From the NCBI GenBank assembly GCA_963995525.1, contig OZ023212.1:15073597-15137596 (forward strand): a DNA stretch of 64,000 nt, read 5' to 3'. Source of the stretch: Escarpia spicata. Lineage: Eukaryota > Annelida > Polychaeta > Sabellida > Siboglinidae. Made by a program: the position numbers and the translations under genes. Numbering within the stretch: the first letter of the stretch is position 1; each line of letters begins with the position of its first letter. Positions 14,376-26,090 of this stretch are shown piece after piece. The notes beneath the pieces were generated by a model. It worked only from the letters and a program-made list of their open reading frames with translations. It made no database searches and was not told the origin of the DNA.

Positions 14376-16059
14376 AACAAGAAAAACAGCTTTTCTGTTG
14401 TTTTTATTGCCTTATATAAACAACAACTTTTTGGTGTCACGTGTTATGCTGCAACGCCTCGCTCATTATCATAAATTTAGTGTTTTTGTTTGCTTTGTTT
14501 ACGTAATACGGAACTCAATTCAAATGAATTCACCATGTTTTATATTATTGTTATTGCTTTATTAAATACTCACAAAAACGTGTTTGTAGGAAATGTTTCA
14601 GTTCAAGGTGTTGCGTGCGTAACGGTGTCACATCAAATGTCCGCATAACTGTATCACTAACATCACAGTGGCAACTATTGTAACGGCTTCAGATAGTTTC
14701 TGTAACTTAAGTAATTCACATTCCACACTAATAAGTAAAATTCTTTCTCCTATGTGACAGCAGCACATGTTTTGGTGTCACGCTGTTATGCACGCAACAA
14801 CTCCAGTATTATAAGCTTGAAACCATTTTTTTTAAATCTCTTCTCAAGAACTTTTATACAAACTGTTTTATAATCTATAGACATTTCTCTTTACAGCATA
14901 CGTAAAATTGCATTCAAAATCAAAAGATGAAAATAATGCAGTTTGTCAACCAAACATTGATCAATACCCAGTACTGTAGAATGACTCAATTATTAAAACA
15001 TGTTTTGCCAAACACCAATGTTCGTCTGGGCCATGTTCCTAAATTTAGTAGTATCACCAGATCACCATAACAAGTATTGGGATCTGGTAAAAATTTATGT
15101 GGTACTGTAATTTGAGACATCTTGTTGAACTGTCGTAATTTATTTGTCACAGATACAAACATTTTCTGCATTCTGTTTATGATATCTAGCATACATAAGT
15201 TGTTGAATACAACAGTAATGATACAATATATATTGGTATATCTCATTACTGTTTTATTCAACAACTGTTTTTGTACTTATATATACAACATTCCTTTATA
15301 GTGCAAGTTATATTTTTGTTACAAACTACAATATTTACCTTCATAAAATATGAATTTATTAAATTAAAAGTTTAGTTAAATTAAAACATATTAGGGGCTA
15401 TGCATTTCAACAACTACAGTTAATGACCCAAATGGTAATTTGATATATGGGTCTAAGCTATTCCTGTGTACTGTCATTAGACCCTCCTGCCTCACTGTTC
15501 AGTAGTACTGGACAATCTGATGTGCTATTCTGAACAGCTCCAGACACTTGGTGGTCTGCATGCATACCCTGGGGGGACACCCAGGGGGTGGGAGCAGCAG
15601 TGCAGTTAAGATAATCTTGATTACTTGGCTCAATGTGTGCTGACTCTCTTTGATTTTATCATTCTGGGGGAGAGACACTGGATACATTACAAATATGCCA
15701 ACCCTGAGAAATTATCTAACATATGCCCAGTTTTTCAAGTTGATGGACAACAATCCCACTTGCACCATACATATATTGGCTAATTATTTGTTAGTCCCGA
15801 TTATGTGCAATTTCTTGCATGTCTCAGTTTCCACCCTTTATTGTAAAAACGCATACTGTGATGTAAAAAATGATATACCTTTCATTACGTTTGATTTGAT
15901 ACACATTCCCATGAACCAAGGCTAATATTCAATTTATTTTAGTATAGGGTTTTGAACAAAACCTACATGAAATTACATTTTAGAAAAAACATTGTGACAA
16001 CATATATCTCAAACATGTCGCTGCTGTTTTTATCATATTCGTGATCTTCGCCGTATTCG
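14376..16059. other. Intergenic DNA with scattered GGTGTCACG motifs
   Basis: GGTGTCACG or GGTGTCACA occurs near 14434, 14624 and 14773, next to CAACGCC or GCGTAACG. A - strand frame at 15264-14986 is open for 92 codons but matches no family I know. Confidence 0.4.
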
Positions 16060-16720
16060 CCGGTATATGTCATTTTCTGTTGCTAAGACTATTGCAACAG
16101 CGCTTGTTAGCAGCAGAATTGACTATTGCAATTCCCTCCTTTATAATATCGCTAGCAAGGATATCACAAAACTTCAGCGTGTCCAAAATTGTCTAGCAAG
16201 AGTAGTTACAAGATCTCCTCGTTTTTCTCGCTCTGTGCCACTTTTGAAGTCTTTACATTGGCTTCCTGTACGATATCGTATAATTTTTAAGATCTGTACC
16301 ATTACATATCAGGCACTGTCCAATAAGCAACCATCTTATTTGCATTTATTGCTTACTCCTGTAAGAAAATCTATCCAGCTTCGATCATCTAGTTCTGACC
16401 TACTTTTTGTTCCTAGAGCCAACACTAACATTGGAACCAGGGCTTTTTCTGTTGCTGCACCAACTCTTTGGAATATGCTTCCTCTTAGTGTTAGATCAGT
16501 TGAAAATATTACAAAATTCCGTCGTCATTTAAAAACGTATCTTTACAACCTTGCTTATCCACCTTAGCTCCATAGCGCCTTGACCCATCTGTTGACAACT
16601 GGAAAACTACTTATGGACTTTGAGATTGACCAACCCTTTTGTTTTGATGCGCCTCTGAGCTTGGTTTCCAAGGATTTAGGCGCAATAGAAGTTATCTTAT
16701 TATTATTATTATTATCTTAG
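16060..16720 (+). mobile_element. 3' end of an L2/CR1-group LINE, with terminal (ATT)n
   Basis: The frame is open for 166 codons (16067-16567), with SSRIDYCNSLLYNIASKD, KLQRVQNCLARVVTR, LKSLHWLPVRYRIIFKIC, PRANTNIGTRAFSVAAPTLW, NMLPLSVRS and KFRRHLKTYLYNLAYPP. This is the classic thumb/C-terminal region of L2-like elements. The 3' UTR follows to 16691 and ends in an (ATT)n tail. It is truncated 5' of the catalytic domain but intact over this stretch, so it is relatively young. Confidence 0.85.
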
Positions 16721-19659
16721 ATAACATTATAAAACATGGTGTGTAACAATTTATGTAACTGAGCCAAATGTATCAACATATTGTTGCTAACGAATAATAT
16801 ACAGTGCAAAACCTGTTGACACTTGGGCCTGAATTAACATACATGCCATTTATAATAAACATGCAGCAAAATAATGTATTTTCAAATGTTTTATTCGTAC
16901 AGATACAAGTGATCAGACTGGATATTTTAGGGTGCTTATATTATAGAGGGGGGGGGGGGTACTACTAAATACTGTGACTAAGAAATGCTATTTGCAAGCA
17001 GTTAATGACCCGCTAAGAAAGCTCACAACACAGTTGTTATGATTAAACCATCAAATAATCTGATTAAATGACAGCTGTTTCTGCTCATCATGTTCATCTA
17101 AAGCATTTCACACTGTTGGAGGATTGGACAGTACTGACATGTTTACAACTGTTTGAGTCAGTGGGCCAGTCAATGCACCAAACTCAACATGTGTGATTTT
17201 ACAACCTTCCAATGTTGTGACTTTATCCAGTCCCTGACTGACCCCATTCATTAGTGTAGCTTGTGAGTTTCAGGTAATTAGTTGATTGATTTAACTTGGG
17301 ATTTGTGTATTAGTATCACTGCAGAAAGTCACACACAGTGACCCTTCAATGCATGGATGCTACCAGAAACTCCAGGACCCAGTATTCCAGCAGTGCCCAG
17401 TTTGTAGGCACAATTAACTGAAATGGCACCACAGTACCTCATGAAAGAAGAACTTAATTGAGAATAGCTATTTTATGCTTACATACACACTCATATATAT
17501 ATATATATACATATACATGAATAATGATTTTCAATATACACTGTACATAATTTTGGAGAAAAAATGGGTCGTTATAGCAAAATGGATCATAAGTCTTAAC
17601 ACATTTGTAATTTGTATAGTCAGATTTTCAATTATTACTACATTTGTAGTTGTAACTTTATTTCTTGTGACTCCATTTCCTTTGTCTTTTTTCTGTGACA
17701 TTTCTGTGACTAACTATAATATATATATATACATACATAATATATATATATATATAATACACAGCTGTATATATATTATATTTAAGGGCATCACTCCTAT
17801 CAAACCACACAGGTGGGCAAGTATCTTGATACAATTAACAATGATCTAAGTAGCATTTCTACAGATTGGCATTCTGTCATACCAGTATACATACTGTCAT
17901 TAGGGTACCCCCTCTAGTTCACAACTACTTAGATATCTGCTTATCCAACCTTGTGCAACCAAGCATATAACTGATACTGCCAGAGCACACTTATCAACAT
18001 GTTAGTCATTTCCTTTAATTGTCAACTAATTAAGAGGATGCCAGTCCACCATCATTAAAATATCTACACTTTCACATACAATTTATTAGTAAAAACAATG
18101 GTACAGAAGGCAAGTTCTTATGTATCACAGTATCCAGTCCTCAGGTCTGATCAAGGCGCTTTACACCTTACTCCCTGGCAGACCTGTTCAATTGAACACC
18201 ATCTCGACTTCACTGGGAAGCATCCACAATGAACAGAGGTTGATTCCTGTGTGCAGTATATGTTTGTTTGACATGTAATAAAAATTATACAACATAAATA
18301 TACATGTTACACTAGTTATAAAATTGCAATACTGCAGTATATATATCTCATATAATTTTATAAATAACCTTTTAGTTTAGTTGCCTAAATGCACTTTTCA
18401 AGTTATAAACACTGTATACAGATTGTATAATTACAGAAACAAATACCTAAATGATAGTTTGGCATTCCTGAAAAAAAATTGTTTTGTTTCAAAGAGAAAC
18501 AAAGCAATATTATATTGCCGACTACACACGAATCGGCATGTGTTCCAGTTCTGACAGTCAAGTGGATCAATTTCTGGAGGGGGGACATTACAGAAATGTT
18601 GTTGGTGGGTAAAACGAGCACACATATTTTTCAATTCAATTTGATGCTTTATTTCGAGACATAAATACATATAGTGATACATATATCGGTCCATATATCC
18701 CTACCACTGTTAAAGTGATAGTAGAAGCACAGTATATAATACATAAGGTAAACATATACAAAAATATATAAAAATAAATAAGAAAATATGAAAACACATC
18801 TACGCAGTACCACTGGCAGTGCTCCTACAGAAGGTCGTTGTGTACATACAGGGACTTAACCCATCGCCTTCTAATCCTGGAGATCCATCTGATATCCGTA
18901 CCTAGTATGGCTAGTGGGAATCCATGTCGATTTTTGTACCTTTGTGTCCAGTAATCCATTGTAACATTTACAGAGGTTAGGATAACAGATTATTTTTAAA
19001 CGTATGCCCTAAAACTGTTCAAATAACATCCAAATGCCCACACATATTAAGAAATGGTTCGGAAGTTGGATGAACACCTTGCCAGTTTTGTAACACATTC
19101 TAACAAACTCTACAGGTGTGTAAAACTGTAAACTTTCCTGTCAGGGTGTTTCATTGATAATTGTAATGTATTCTGTGTAATTAAAAAGTACATCAATTAT
19201 GATTTATTATAATGGTAATATGAGGAATATTATTTATGTATCTATATGATATATTGCAAACAACATCCATTCCTGGTCAGTCCAAAGCCACATGCCTGAT
19301 AATAACACTACACTATTTAGTATACAGTTGAAAGTCTACAATTCCTTACCAGATGTCTGAAACAGATTAAGCCTGTCCATCCTTATCCAGAAGGCAGGGT
19401 AATTGTTTGGTCAGTTTGGCTCTAGGGTGCAACTAATTGCAGACCATGATTCCCAGGGGGTATCATAAAGCCTTCTGAAATACAGACTGGCTTCAGGCTG
19501 CTGCATAGTCCTAACTACCTATGTACACCTGTAACTGAATAGAGACTAGATTGAAAAGTATTGTTATAATAAAAAAGTCAGGTTATTCTTTTCCAAACAA
19601 CTAGTTGGTAGAACACATTACCAAAATAATAAAAAATTTGAAAGTTAGAAGTATTTGAA
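16721..19659. other. AT-rich DNA without recognised genes
   Basis: It contains a G13 run near 16947, (TA)n near 17495 and 17720-17760, and one SINE fragment. The long frame at 17475-17849 is AT-repeat driven. Confidence 0.45.
18130..18235 (-). mobile_element. SINE 3' fragment
   Basis: The reverse complement carries GAACAGGTCTGCCAGGGAGT and the CAGACCTGAGGACTGGATACTG end seen in the 58040 copy. Confidence 0.65.
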
Positions 19660-19945
19660 GCCACAAAAAGTTATTATTTGTGTGTGCATCAGTTTTACCT
19701 GACCCCAACCTACTCAGTTGCACCTGGCACCTGAAACAGAATGTAGATGCCTACCTAAAAGACAAGATTGGTGTGTGCCATAAAGACCGTTCATCTATCA
19801 TCACCTCAATATTTGGGCCAAGTGGCAACACAAGTGCTGATGAGGATGTCACATTCGACCACGCATTAAAGAAGACAGAGGATTTAATCAATATTGCTGC
19901 ACCATCTTTTAACACATATTTTCAAGATAGGGTTGTCTCTATTCA
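19660..19945 (+). pseudogene. Fragment of a MULE-like transposase protein
   Basis: An open stretch encodes VLPDPNLLSCTWHLKQNVDA, YLKDKIGVCHKD, IFGPSGNTSADEDVTFDHAL and AAPSFNTYFQDRV. The CTWHLKQN motif and the TFDxxL and FxxYF spacing recall the C-terminal part of MULE-type transposase proteins that are abundant in marine invertebrates. No other domain is found nearby, so it is a fragment or single exon. A tandem duplication with GTGTCGGACGT motifs follows directly. The family call is from memory. Confidence 0.45.
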
Positions 19946-19975
19946 TTGCATCTTCGGATAAAAAGACCCACAACT

Positions 19976-20565
19976 TTTTACTGTCGTATATTGTAAGAAC
20001 CAACTATGACATTATTATCACACATAGACTTTGTTCTCTCCTGCAGTCATTTTGGGCATACAATGTAAAACATGCATGATGTCGGACGTATTCACACTGA
20101 CCTAAATTTGTACCCCACATCAAGTTATGTCCTAATCTGTGTGATGTGTGAGGGTATATTACAAATATTTTGTCATGTTTCTGTGGGGCAGATGTTAATC
20201 TGTTGATTAGACCCAATAAAATGTTGTATACATGATATTTTAAAAAAATAGACAAGAATATGTTTGGTGTCGGACGTGCAATTGTTTGGTGTCGAACGTA
20301 TACGTGTGACACGTTAGTCATGCACTGTATCCTGGGATAGAAAGTGCAACAATGTTTTACTGTCATATATTATTTAAGAGCCAACTATGACAATATTGTC
20401 ACATGTACAGACTTTGTTCCATCCTGTAGGTATTCCGGCCATACAATGAAAACATGCATGGTGTTGGATGTATTCACATGGACCTCAAATTTTCATTGAT
20501 GTAACTGTGTTGGACGTGCATTTGTTTTTTGGTATCGGACGTATGCATGTGAAATACAACATTGC
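19976..20565. repeat. Tandem duplication, period about 380 bases
   Basis: Blocks TTTTACTGTCGTATATT, CCAACTATGACA, AGACTTTGTTC, AAAACATGCATG and the GTGTCGGACGT motifs occur at 19976-20320 and again, diverged, at 20355-20565. The second copy has an internal deletion. Confidence 0.6.
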
Positions 20566-20659
20566 AAGTACTTAGATCTATATACAGTTATCATTATATT
20601 TTCTAAGTACGGTAGTAACAGTGAGAGACACTACTGGAGCTTAAGCTTGATTGCTTTTG

Positions 20660-20990
20660 TTATGTCACTAACATTTTAATTTCTATCCATATACAATTAG
20701 GTGGTGATAGTGGGGTGATGGTGGTTTGAGTGACAGGACTGTAGGTGGTGATGAAGTCACTAACGTTTCGATATCTACCCAGATACAATTAGGTGGTGAT
20801 GGTGGCTGATGGTGGTTTGAGTGACAGGACTGTAAGCAGTGATGGTGCTGCTTTATTATGTAACTAACGTTTTAATTTCTATTCAGATACAATTACATGG
20901 TGATGGTGGTTTGTGTGACAGGAGTATAGGTGGTGACAGAATGCCCTGTTATGTAACTAACGTTTTGAGTTCTTTCCAGGTACAATATGT
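20660..20990. repeat. Minisatellite, period about 90-105 bases
   Basis: Three and a half units contain CACTAACGTTTnAATTTCTA, CCAGATACAATTA and GGTGATGGTGGTTTGAGTGACA (anchors near 20690, 20783, 20887 and 20980). Confidence 0.7.
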
Positions 20991-22186
20991 GCATACTTAA
21001 CACATAATTAATTAAGCCATATTATGTCACGTTGTGCAAAGTGTAGGCCTATATATTATTAATGTAGTTTGCTACATTCCGTAGTGCTGTTTTACACCAT
21101 CAGACATTTCAAGACTGGACTTATGTTGTAATAATTATTTTTGGCATCAACATATTCATTCCCTTAGATTAAACTAATGTTACGCTAAGTCTGGTGTTGT
21201 GGGTAACCTGTAACATTTTACATTATCTAAAAAAATAGCTCCATGATAGTGACTACAATAGTAAATTCTTTCAGTGATATTTAATTTCTAACTCCCAAAG
21301 TGACAGAATATAGCACTATATACAGTCTCGACATACATCATATTGCATATTAACAAAACATATGGTAGAAAAATACTGTTACCTTCCCATTGGTTTCTAC
21401 CGTGGATCACAAACGTAATCTATATCACAATTGTGTGAACTAAGAAGAGTAACACGAATCTCTGATACGCTGTCTATAGGAAAGGTGTAAATATTAACAG
21501 TATAAACATATTGACCTACTACAGTGTATATGTGGATATATATAATGTGCTAACACATATTTTTGTCTGTCAGTTGCGTGCTGGTGCATGGAGACATGCA
21601 GTCATATTTGGCTGTCATTAGTCCTTGCACAAAATAATTGTGAATTATGAGCGTGTTGAATTTAGTATTATTTGTATTGATTTTTCAGAATAAATGTTTT
21701 TTAAACAAAAAAATGTTCGATTGTACATAATGTGTGACCAGTACAGGTAGATCCTAAATGTGTATAATGGTATTATAACGAACATCTATATATCTACATA
21801 ATGTCAAATCCCCAAATACATCGCCGTCGAACATTGACACAGAACATAACATCATTAACTTTTTAAGCAATAACACTATAGTATCCTTTAAATAACGAAT
21901 GTTAATGTCAAGAGTATATATTAGGCAACTCATTATGAGTTTATTATTGAAATTGATCCTTCTACACTAACCATCTGATACTGTAGGCAGTGTAGGTATA
22001 ATATATAAGCCTTATTGCCTAGGCTAATGAGTGGGCCTAATCCAGATATCGGATCTGCAGCTTGGGCTTGGCTGTCTCAATATTACAATAAAACAGGCTA
22101 GGTCGTTAATACTCGCTATCCAGGCATAAATAACTCGGTGGATGGATCTAGTAACAGGAATATTTTAGTTTAGTGTTACCCGTCAG
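20991..22186. other. Intergenic DNA, nothing assignable
   Basis: AT-rich with only short frames. It forms the right end of the 8.7 kb lying inside the split inner transposon copy. Confidence 0.45.
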
Positions 22187-22394
22187 GTAGCGCCACTACG
22201 CCAAATTTGAATGGAACCGGAGAGTTACCACAAGTGATGATAAAAGTTGCGAATTTGTTACTCCAATGTGAAGTACATAACTGAAATTTGGCGAGCTGCA
22301 CACATATACCTCCTACGTGCCACCAACAGCCCGCTTGGTTACCAACACTACATACATTTTGGTCGTGCGTGGTCGTGCGCCTTTTAGTCATACC
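22187..22394 (-). mobile_element. Left half of the inner (inverted) copy of the GACTAAAAGG family
   Basis: It shares, in reverse, GTAGCGCCACTACG, GTTACTCCAATGTGAAG, CCACCAACAGCCCGCTTGG and the terminal GTCGTGCGCCTTTTAGTCA with the intact copy at 23176-23582. Confidence 0.7.
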
Positions 22395-22671
22395 GATCGC
22401 TTGTGGTAACTTTACAGTTCCATTCGCCATGTGGTGCTATTGTGCAAAGATTAAGAAGATCGGATAAAATGCGTAAATTATGTAACTCCTGGGTGAAATA
22501 CAGACTCAAATTTTTTAATAATGCACACACAAACCATATATATACCATCAACGGCCAAATTATCTACCAACATATTATATTACATGGTCGTGCGTGGTTG
22601 TTCGTTAACTTTTTGGTCGTGCGCCTTTTAGTCAAACCCCAGTTAGCGTTAGACGGTTAGTTCCATCATTC

Positions 22672-23167
22672 AATAGGGCAATTCCACGGGAGTCGGATGT
22701 TTCGGGCCCCGATGGGTTCGGCCCTTGGGGCCAAACCATCTGTATGCGCAACTGGCTTGTGTTCGCGTGGGCGAATCAACCGTTTCTGTAACCTGTGTCG
22801 GCGGGCTCTATGGGCAATCCAGGTAAGAGTGCGAGTTCAAATAAATAAACCAACAAACATAGAGAGGTGGTAGGTAATTTATTGTGAAACATCAAAAACA
22901 ATCTTCAAACGCAACGGGCCGAATCAAACGCAGTGGGCTGAGGCAGGACTGAGGCGACCGCTGCTTTTAATAATTATCAATAGGCTGAAACATCTGACAC
23001 CGCACGTCAAATTTTCGGTGAAGTGGGCCGAAACACCCGTCGGCGTCTGCGTGGGCCGAAACGTCCGACCCTGCATAGCGGATTTTTGTTACGTGGGCCG
23101 AAACATCCGGGCCGAACGATCCGTCTGTGTGGGCTGAACACGTCGGGGGCCGAACCATCCGGGACCC
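22672..23167. repeat. GC-rich block of GTGGGCCGAAAC motifs
   Basis: GTGGGCCGAAACnnCCG recurs at about 23026, 23050 and 23094, with a variant at 23129, and in reverse (GGATGTTTCGGGCCC) near 22697. The outer ends CGGATGTTTCGGGCC and the reverse of GGCCGAACCATCCGGG suggest a non-autonomous element with inverted termini. No coding is seen. Confidence 0.45.
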
Positions 23168-23175
23168 AATTCCAT

Positions 23176-23582
23176 GGTATGACTAAAAGGCGCACGACAA
23201 CGAACGACCACGCACGACCAAAATGTATGTAATGTTGGTAACCAAGTGGGCTGTTGGTGGCATGTAGGAGGTATGTGTTGGCAGCACACCAAAGTTCAGA
23301 CATGTTCTTCACATTGGAGTAACAAAATTCGCAACTTTTATCATCGCTTGTGGTAACTCACCGGTTCCATTCACTAGGTGGCGCTACTGTGCCAAGACTA
23401 AATGCTCATCCGGAAAATTGTGAAACTCCTAGGTGAAATACAGACTCAAAATGTTTAATAATGCACACAAACCATATATATATATACCATCAATGGCCAA
23501 ACTATCTAACAACACATTATATTACGTGGTCGTTCGTCAACTTCGTGGTCGTGCATGGTTGTGCGCCTTTTAGTCAAACCCC
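23176..23582 (+). mobile_element. Intact 407-bp MITE of the GACTAAAAGGCGCACGAC family
   Basis: The ends are GGTATGACTAAAAGGCGCAC and the reverse complement of GGGGTTTGACTAAAAGG. Subterminal GGTCGTGCGT-type tandem motifs occur at both ends. The flanks AATTCCAT (23168-23175) and GATTCCAC (23583-23590) share ATTCCA, consistent with an old 8-bp target duplication. No coding potential is seen. An 8-bp duplication is typical of hAT, P or Merlin elements; the superfamily cannot be assigned from these ends. Confidence 0.7.
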
Positions 23583-23794
23583 GATTCCACCATTATGACT
23601 ACGTGTGTGACATTCAGACAACATCTTTGAATGTCTACAGATCTGTGCTAATGTACTGCAACCTGTTTTAAATGTATTCATAGCATTGTTATATGTTTTA
23701 TATAATAGCTAGTGTATGTCAAATTTAATTTTCATCATTAATTAATTTTCGAAAATATGTTACATGTAGCTTTACGTGTGTGACTGATAAACAT

Positions 23795-24520
23795 CCAAAT
23801 TTAGATGGGTGCATCAATTATTGCCAAAAGTCTGTGAAGTTATGGAAGTATGTTACTAAGTTTCTTTATCATAAATAAGTACATATGTCTAGGTATACAG
23901 TGTACCTGTATAACACTGTGACTGGTTAATATTTTTAAAATAACAAATTTAAATGTGGCGTGAGTGACATGTTTTTGTTACGTGTGTGATGCTTGTGAAT
24001 CTGACCTAGTAATTTGCTGAAATTGACCTAGTAATTGACAGTTTTCATAACAATATGAGATTGCTGATGTATGCCATGATAACAAAAGACAGTAAGGTAA
24101 CTTGATTGTAATAAATTAACCAACTATGTGGATGTTATAAAATATGTCAAATCCAGTGTTAAATGCGTGATGCTCAAAACTTCAGATGGGCACATCAATT
24201 ATTGTCCAAAATCTGTGAAGTTTTAGAAATATGTTAAGTGGCATTATCCTAAACAGGCATATATGTGTATAGGAAAACTCTGTATATGACTGTAATTTGC
24301 ATAAAAATATATGTGCGACATTACATGTGTAAAATACTGTTGTTACGTGCGTGACGCTTTTGGAAATTACTTAGTAATTTGCTGAAATTTACCTAGTAAT
24401 GCACTGTTTACTGAGTTTACATAACAATATTACATGCTTAATGCATACTATAATTTAGCACAACATAATTATGTAAGCTGATTATGATAAAACAATAAAT
24501 TATGTGACATATTTATGTGA
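23795..24520. repeat. Tandem duplication, period about 380 bases
   Basis: GATGGGTGCATCAATTATTG, TCTGTGAAGTT, TTACGTGTGTGA, TAGTAATTTGCTGAAATT and CATAACAATAT recur in order at 23795-24150 and 24180-24520. Confidence 0.7.
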
Positions 24521-25285
24521 CGAGAGGAATAGTGACTTAATTTTAGGATGAATCCGAACAAATCAGACATAAAAAGAGGGAATTGGAGGTATATTTCCCC
24601 ATGGGTGTCAAGTACTATCAACTATAATTGACCTGATGTGGTGTTGCCCAATTGTAACACATTACCAGTTCATTTATAGTTATTAAAAGTATTGTGTAGG
24701 TAGAATATGTAGGTATTAGATTCACAAATGTAACGTCGCGTTACGTGTGTGGCACATTTCAAACTTTATTATAAATATACATATTTCAAACTTTATACAG
24801 TAAAATATTTTTTCATGTCTTATATTTTGGTATTACCGAAGTATTCATATATTGATTTATACACCAATTAGAGATTAAAAAACAAAAAATATTTTGGGAA
24901 CAAAATATATTTTTTTTAAATTGTGTTATGTGTGACATGAAGAGTTGAATTTTAAAATTATATATATACTTTTAACAAAAACATTGTTGTGGGTTAAATT
25001 TAATTTCATTGTAACCTAATGACACCTGAGTACATCTAATTGACAATAAAAATGTGATGTTATTTTAATTTTGAAAATGGGTATTATAATAAATTGCATA
25101 ACAAAATACATACTTGTATGCAAAATGGCCATTAATTCCCATTAAAATTTATAAAATCATATTTTTAACTTGTTTCATAACAAGGAGATATAAATTTAGT
25201 AAATGGGTCAAGATTTTTGTATCCTAGTGCAATTATAGCTAATCACTTCTCAGGCTCACTTTCCGTGGAATCGCCCAACAACACC
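24521..25285. other. Very AT-rich DNA with further ACGTGTGTG motifs
   Basis: TTACGTGTGTGGC occurs near 24740 and TTATGTGTGACATG near 24925; otherwise low complexity without frames. Confidence 0.4.
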
Positions 25286-25504
25286 CCCGGCATATTTATA
25301 TTACAAAAATATTGTGTCTTAGCACACTTTTGAAACCCAAATAGCGACCGGGTTTGCGCTAGTCTGCACCAATGCGGTCGTACGTTCCCGTATCGCACTC
25401 ATAAAGTGAGCGATACAGCGGCGTATGTTTATGCAAACTGGGGCACTATTTATGCCTCAAAAGTGCACTAACATGCAATATTCTTAAACGTAAATATGCC
25501 TGGG
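25286..25504. repeat. Foldback (hairpin) element
   Basis: Imperfect arms of about 100 bases each carry GGCATATTTA, AATATTG, GCACnCTTTTGA and AAATAG in both orientations. The centre has GTATCGCACTCA/TGAGCGATAC around TAAAG. Confidence 0.6.
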
Positions 25505-25794
25505 ATAATGCTGAATAATGGAACTAATGCACTGAGGTATCAAAGTTAGGCAAAACACAAGTTATAACTGCAAAATCGAAGTTGGTCCGGATTCTACACA
25601 AGTGCTGTTCCCAGTTTAATGAGTCCACAACATGTTTCTCCATTTCCCTGCGTGGGAAGCCATAGACAAAGTCATTCACTCATTGTGACATTGATACACA
25701 CAAGCAGACAGAAGGAATCGAAAGATACACCGACTCACACAGGCAATGTAGGGTGAACGAATTTGCCACATTTTTGACACGGTGGCCGTTACGT

Positions 25795-25925
25795 GTCCCA
25801 AACCACCAACCAGTAGGCACCTGGATTCAAACCCTGGGCCAGGTTCCACCAATCTGTCTGTCTGTCAATCGACAGTGCGGCACTCTGACCGCCCAACGAC
25901 TGCGCCCCACTGCCTTATTCTTGGG
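25795..25925 (-). mobile_element. tRNA-like SINE head, second family
   Basis: The reverse complement has GGGGCGCAGTCGTTGGGCGG (A-box side), CCGCACTGTCGATTGACAGA and a B-box-like GGGTTTGAATCC. Spacing is longer than in a real tRNA, so it is a SINE head rather than a tRNA gene. Confidence 0.45.
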
Positions 25926-26090
25926 GGCTAGTGGGAGTCCAAATTTAATGTATGTCCACAATTTGTTCAATGGCATTTGCACTCAATATGCCTATCACTT
26001 GGTGTGCTGTCCAAATACTAACAGATATTTGTCAGCACTACTGCCACATACTAGAGGTATCCCTAATTCCAGGTGTACATAATTTGCTAA

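Larger units (their letters stand above)
13091..22640. mobile_element. Nested transposon: a ~410-bp element interrupted by an inverted copy of itself, which is itself split
   Basis: The outer copy's left half is 13091-13271 and its right half is 22395-22640. It is flanked by AGTTAGCC (13083-13090) and AGTTAGCG (22641-22648), a 7/8 match for an 8-bp target duplication. The inner copy is reversed: its right end starts at 13272 (GGGGTTTGACTAAAAGG) and its left end finishes at 22394. It is flanked by CATCGCTT (13264-13271) and GATCGCTT (22395-22402), again 7/8. The uninterrupted copy at 23176-23582 reads straight through this site. The outer halves sum to about 419 bases after removing one duplication, close to the 407 of the intact copy. 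The inner copy is split near 13524/22187. The nesting is inferred from these junctions. Confidence 0.65.

Noticed and set aside
14986..15264. 92-codon frame on the - strand with a plausible composition
   Set aside because: No family, splice or promoter signal was recognised, so it is not called as a gene.
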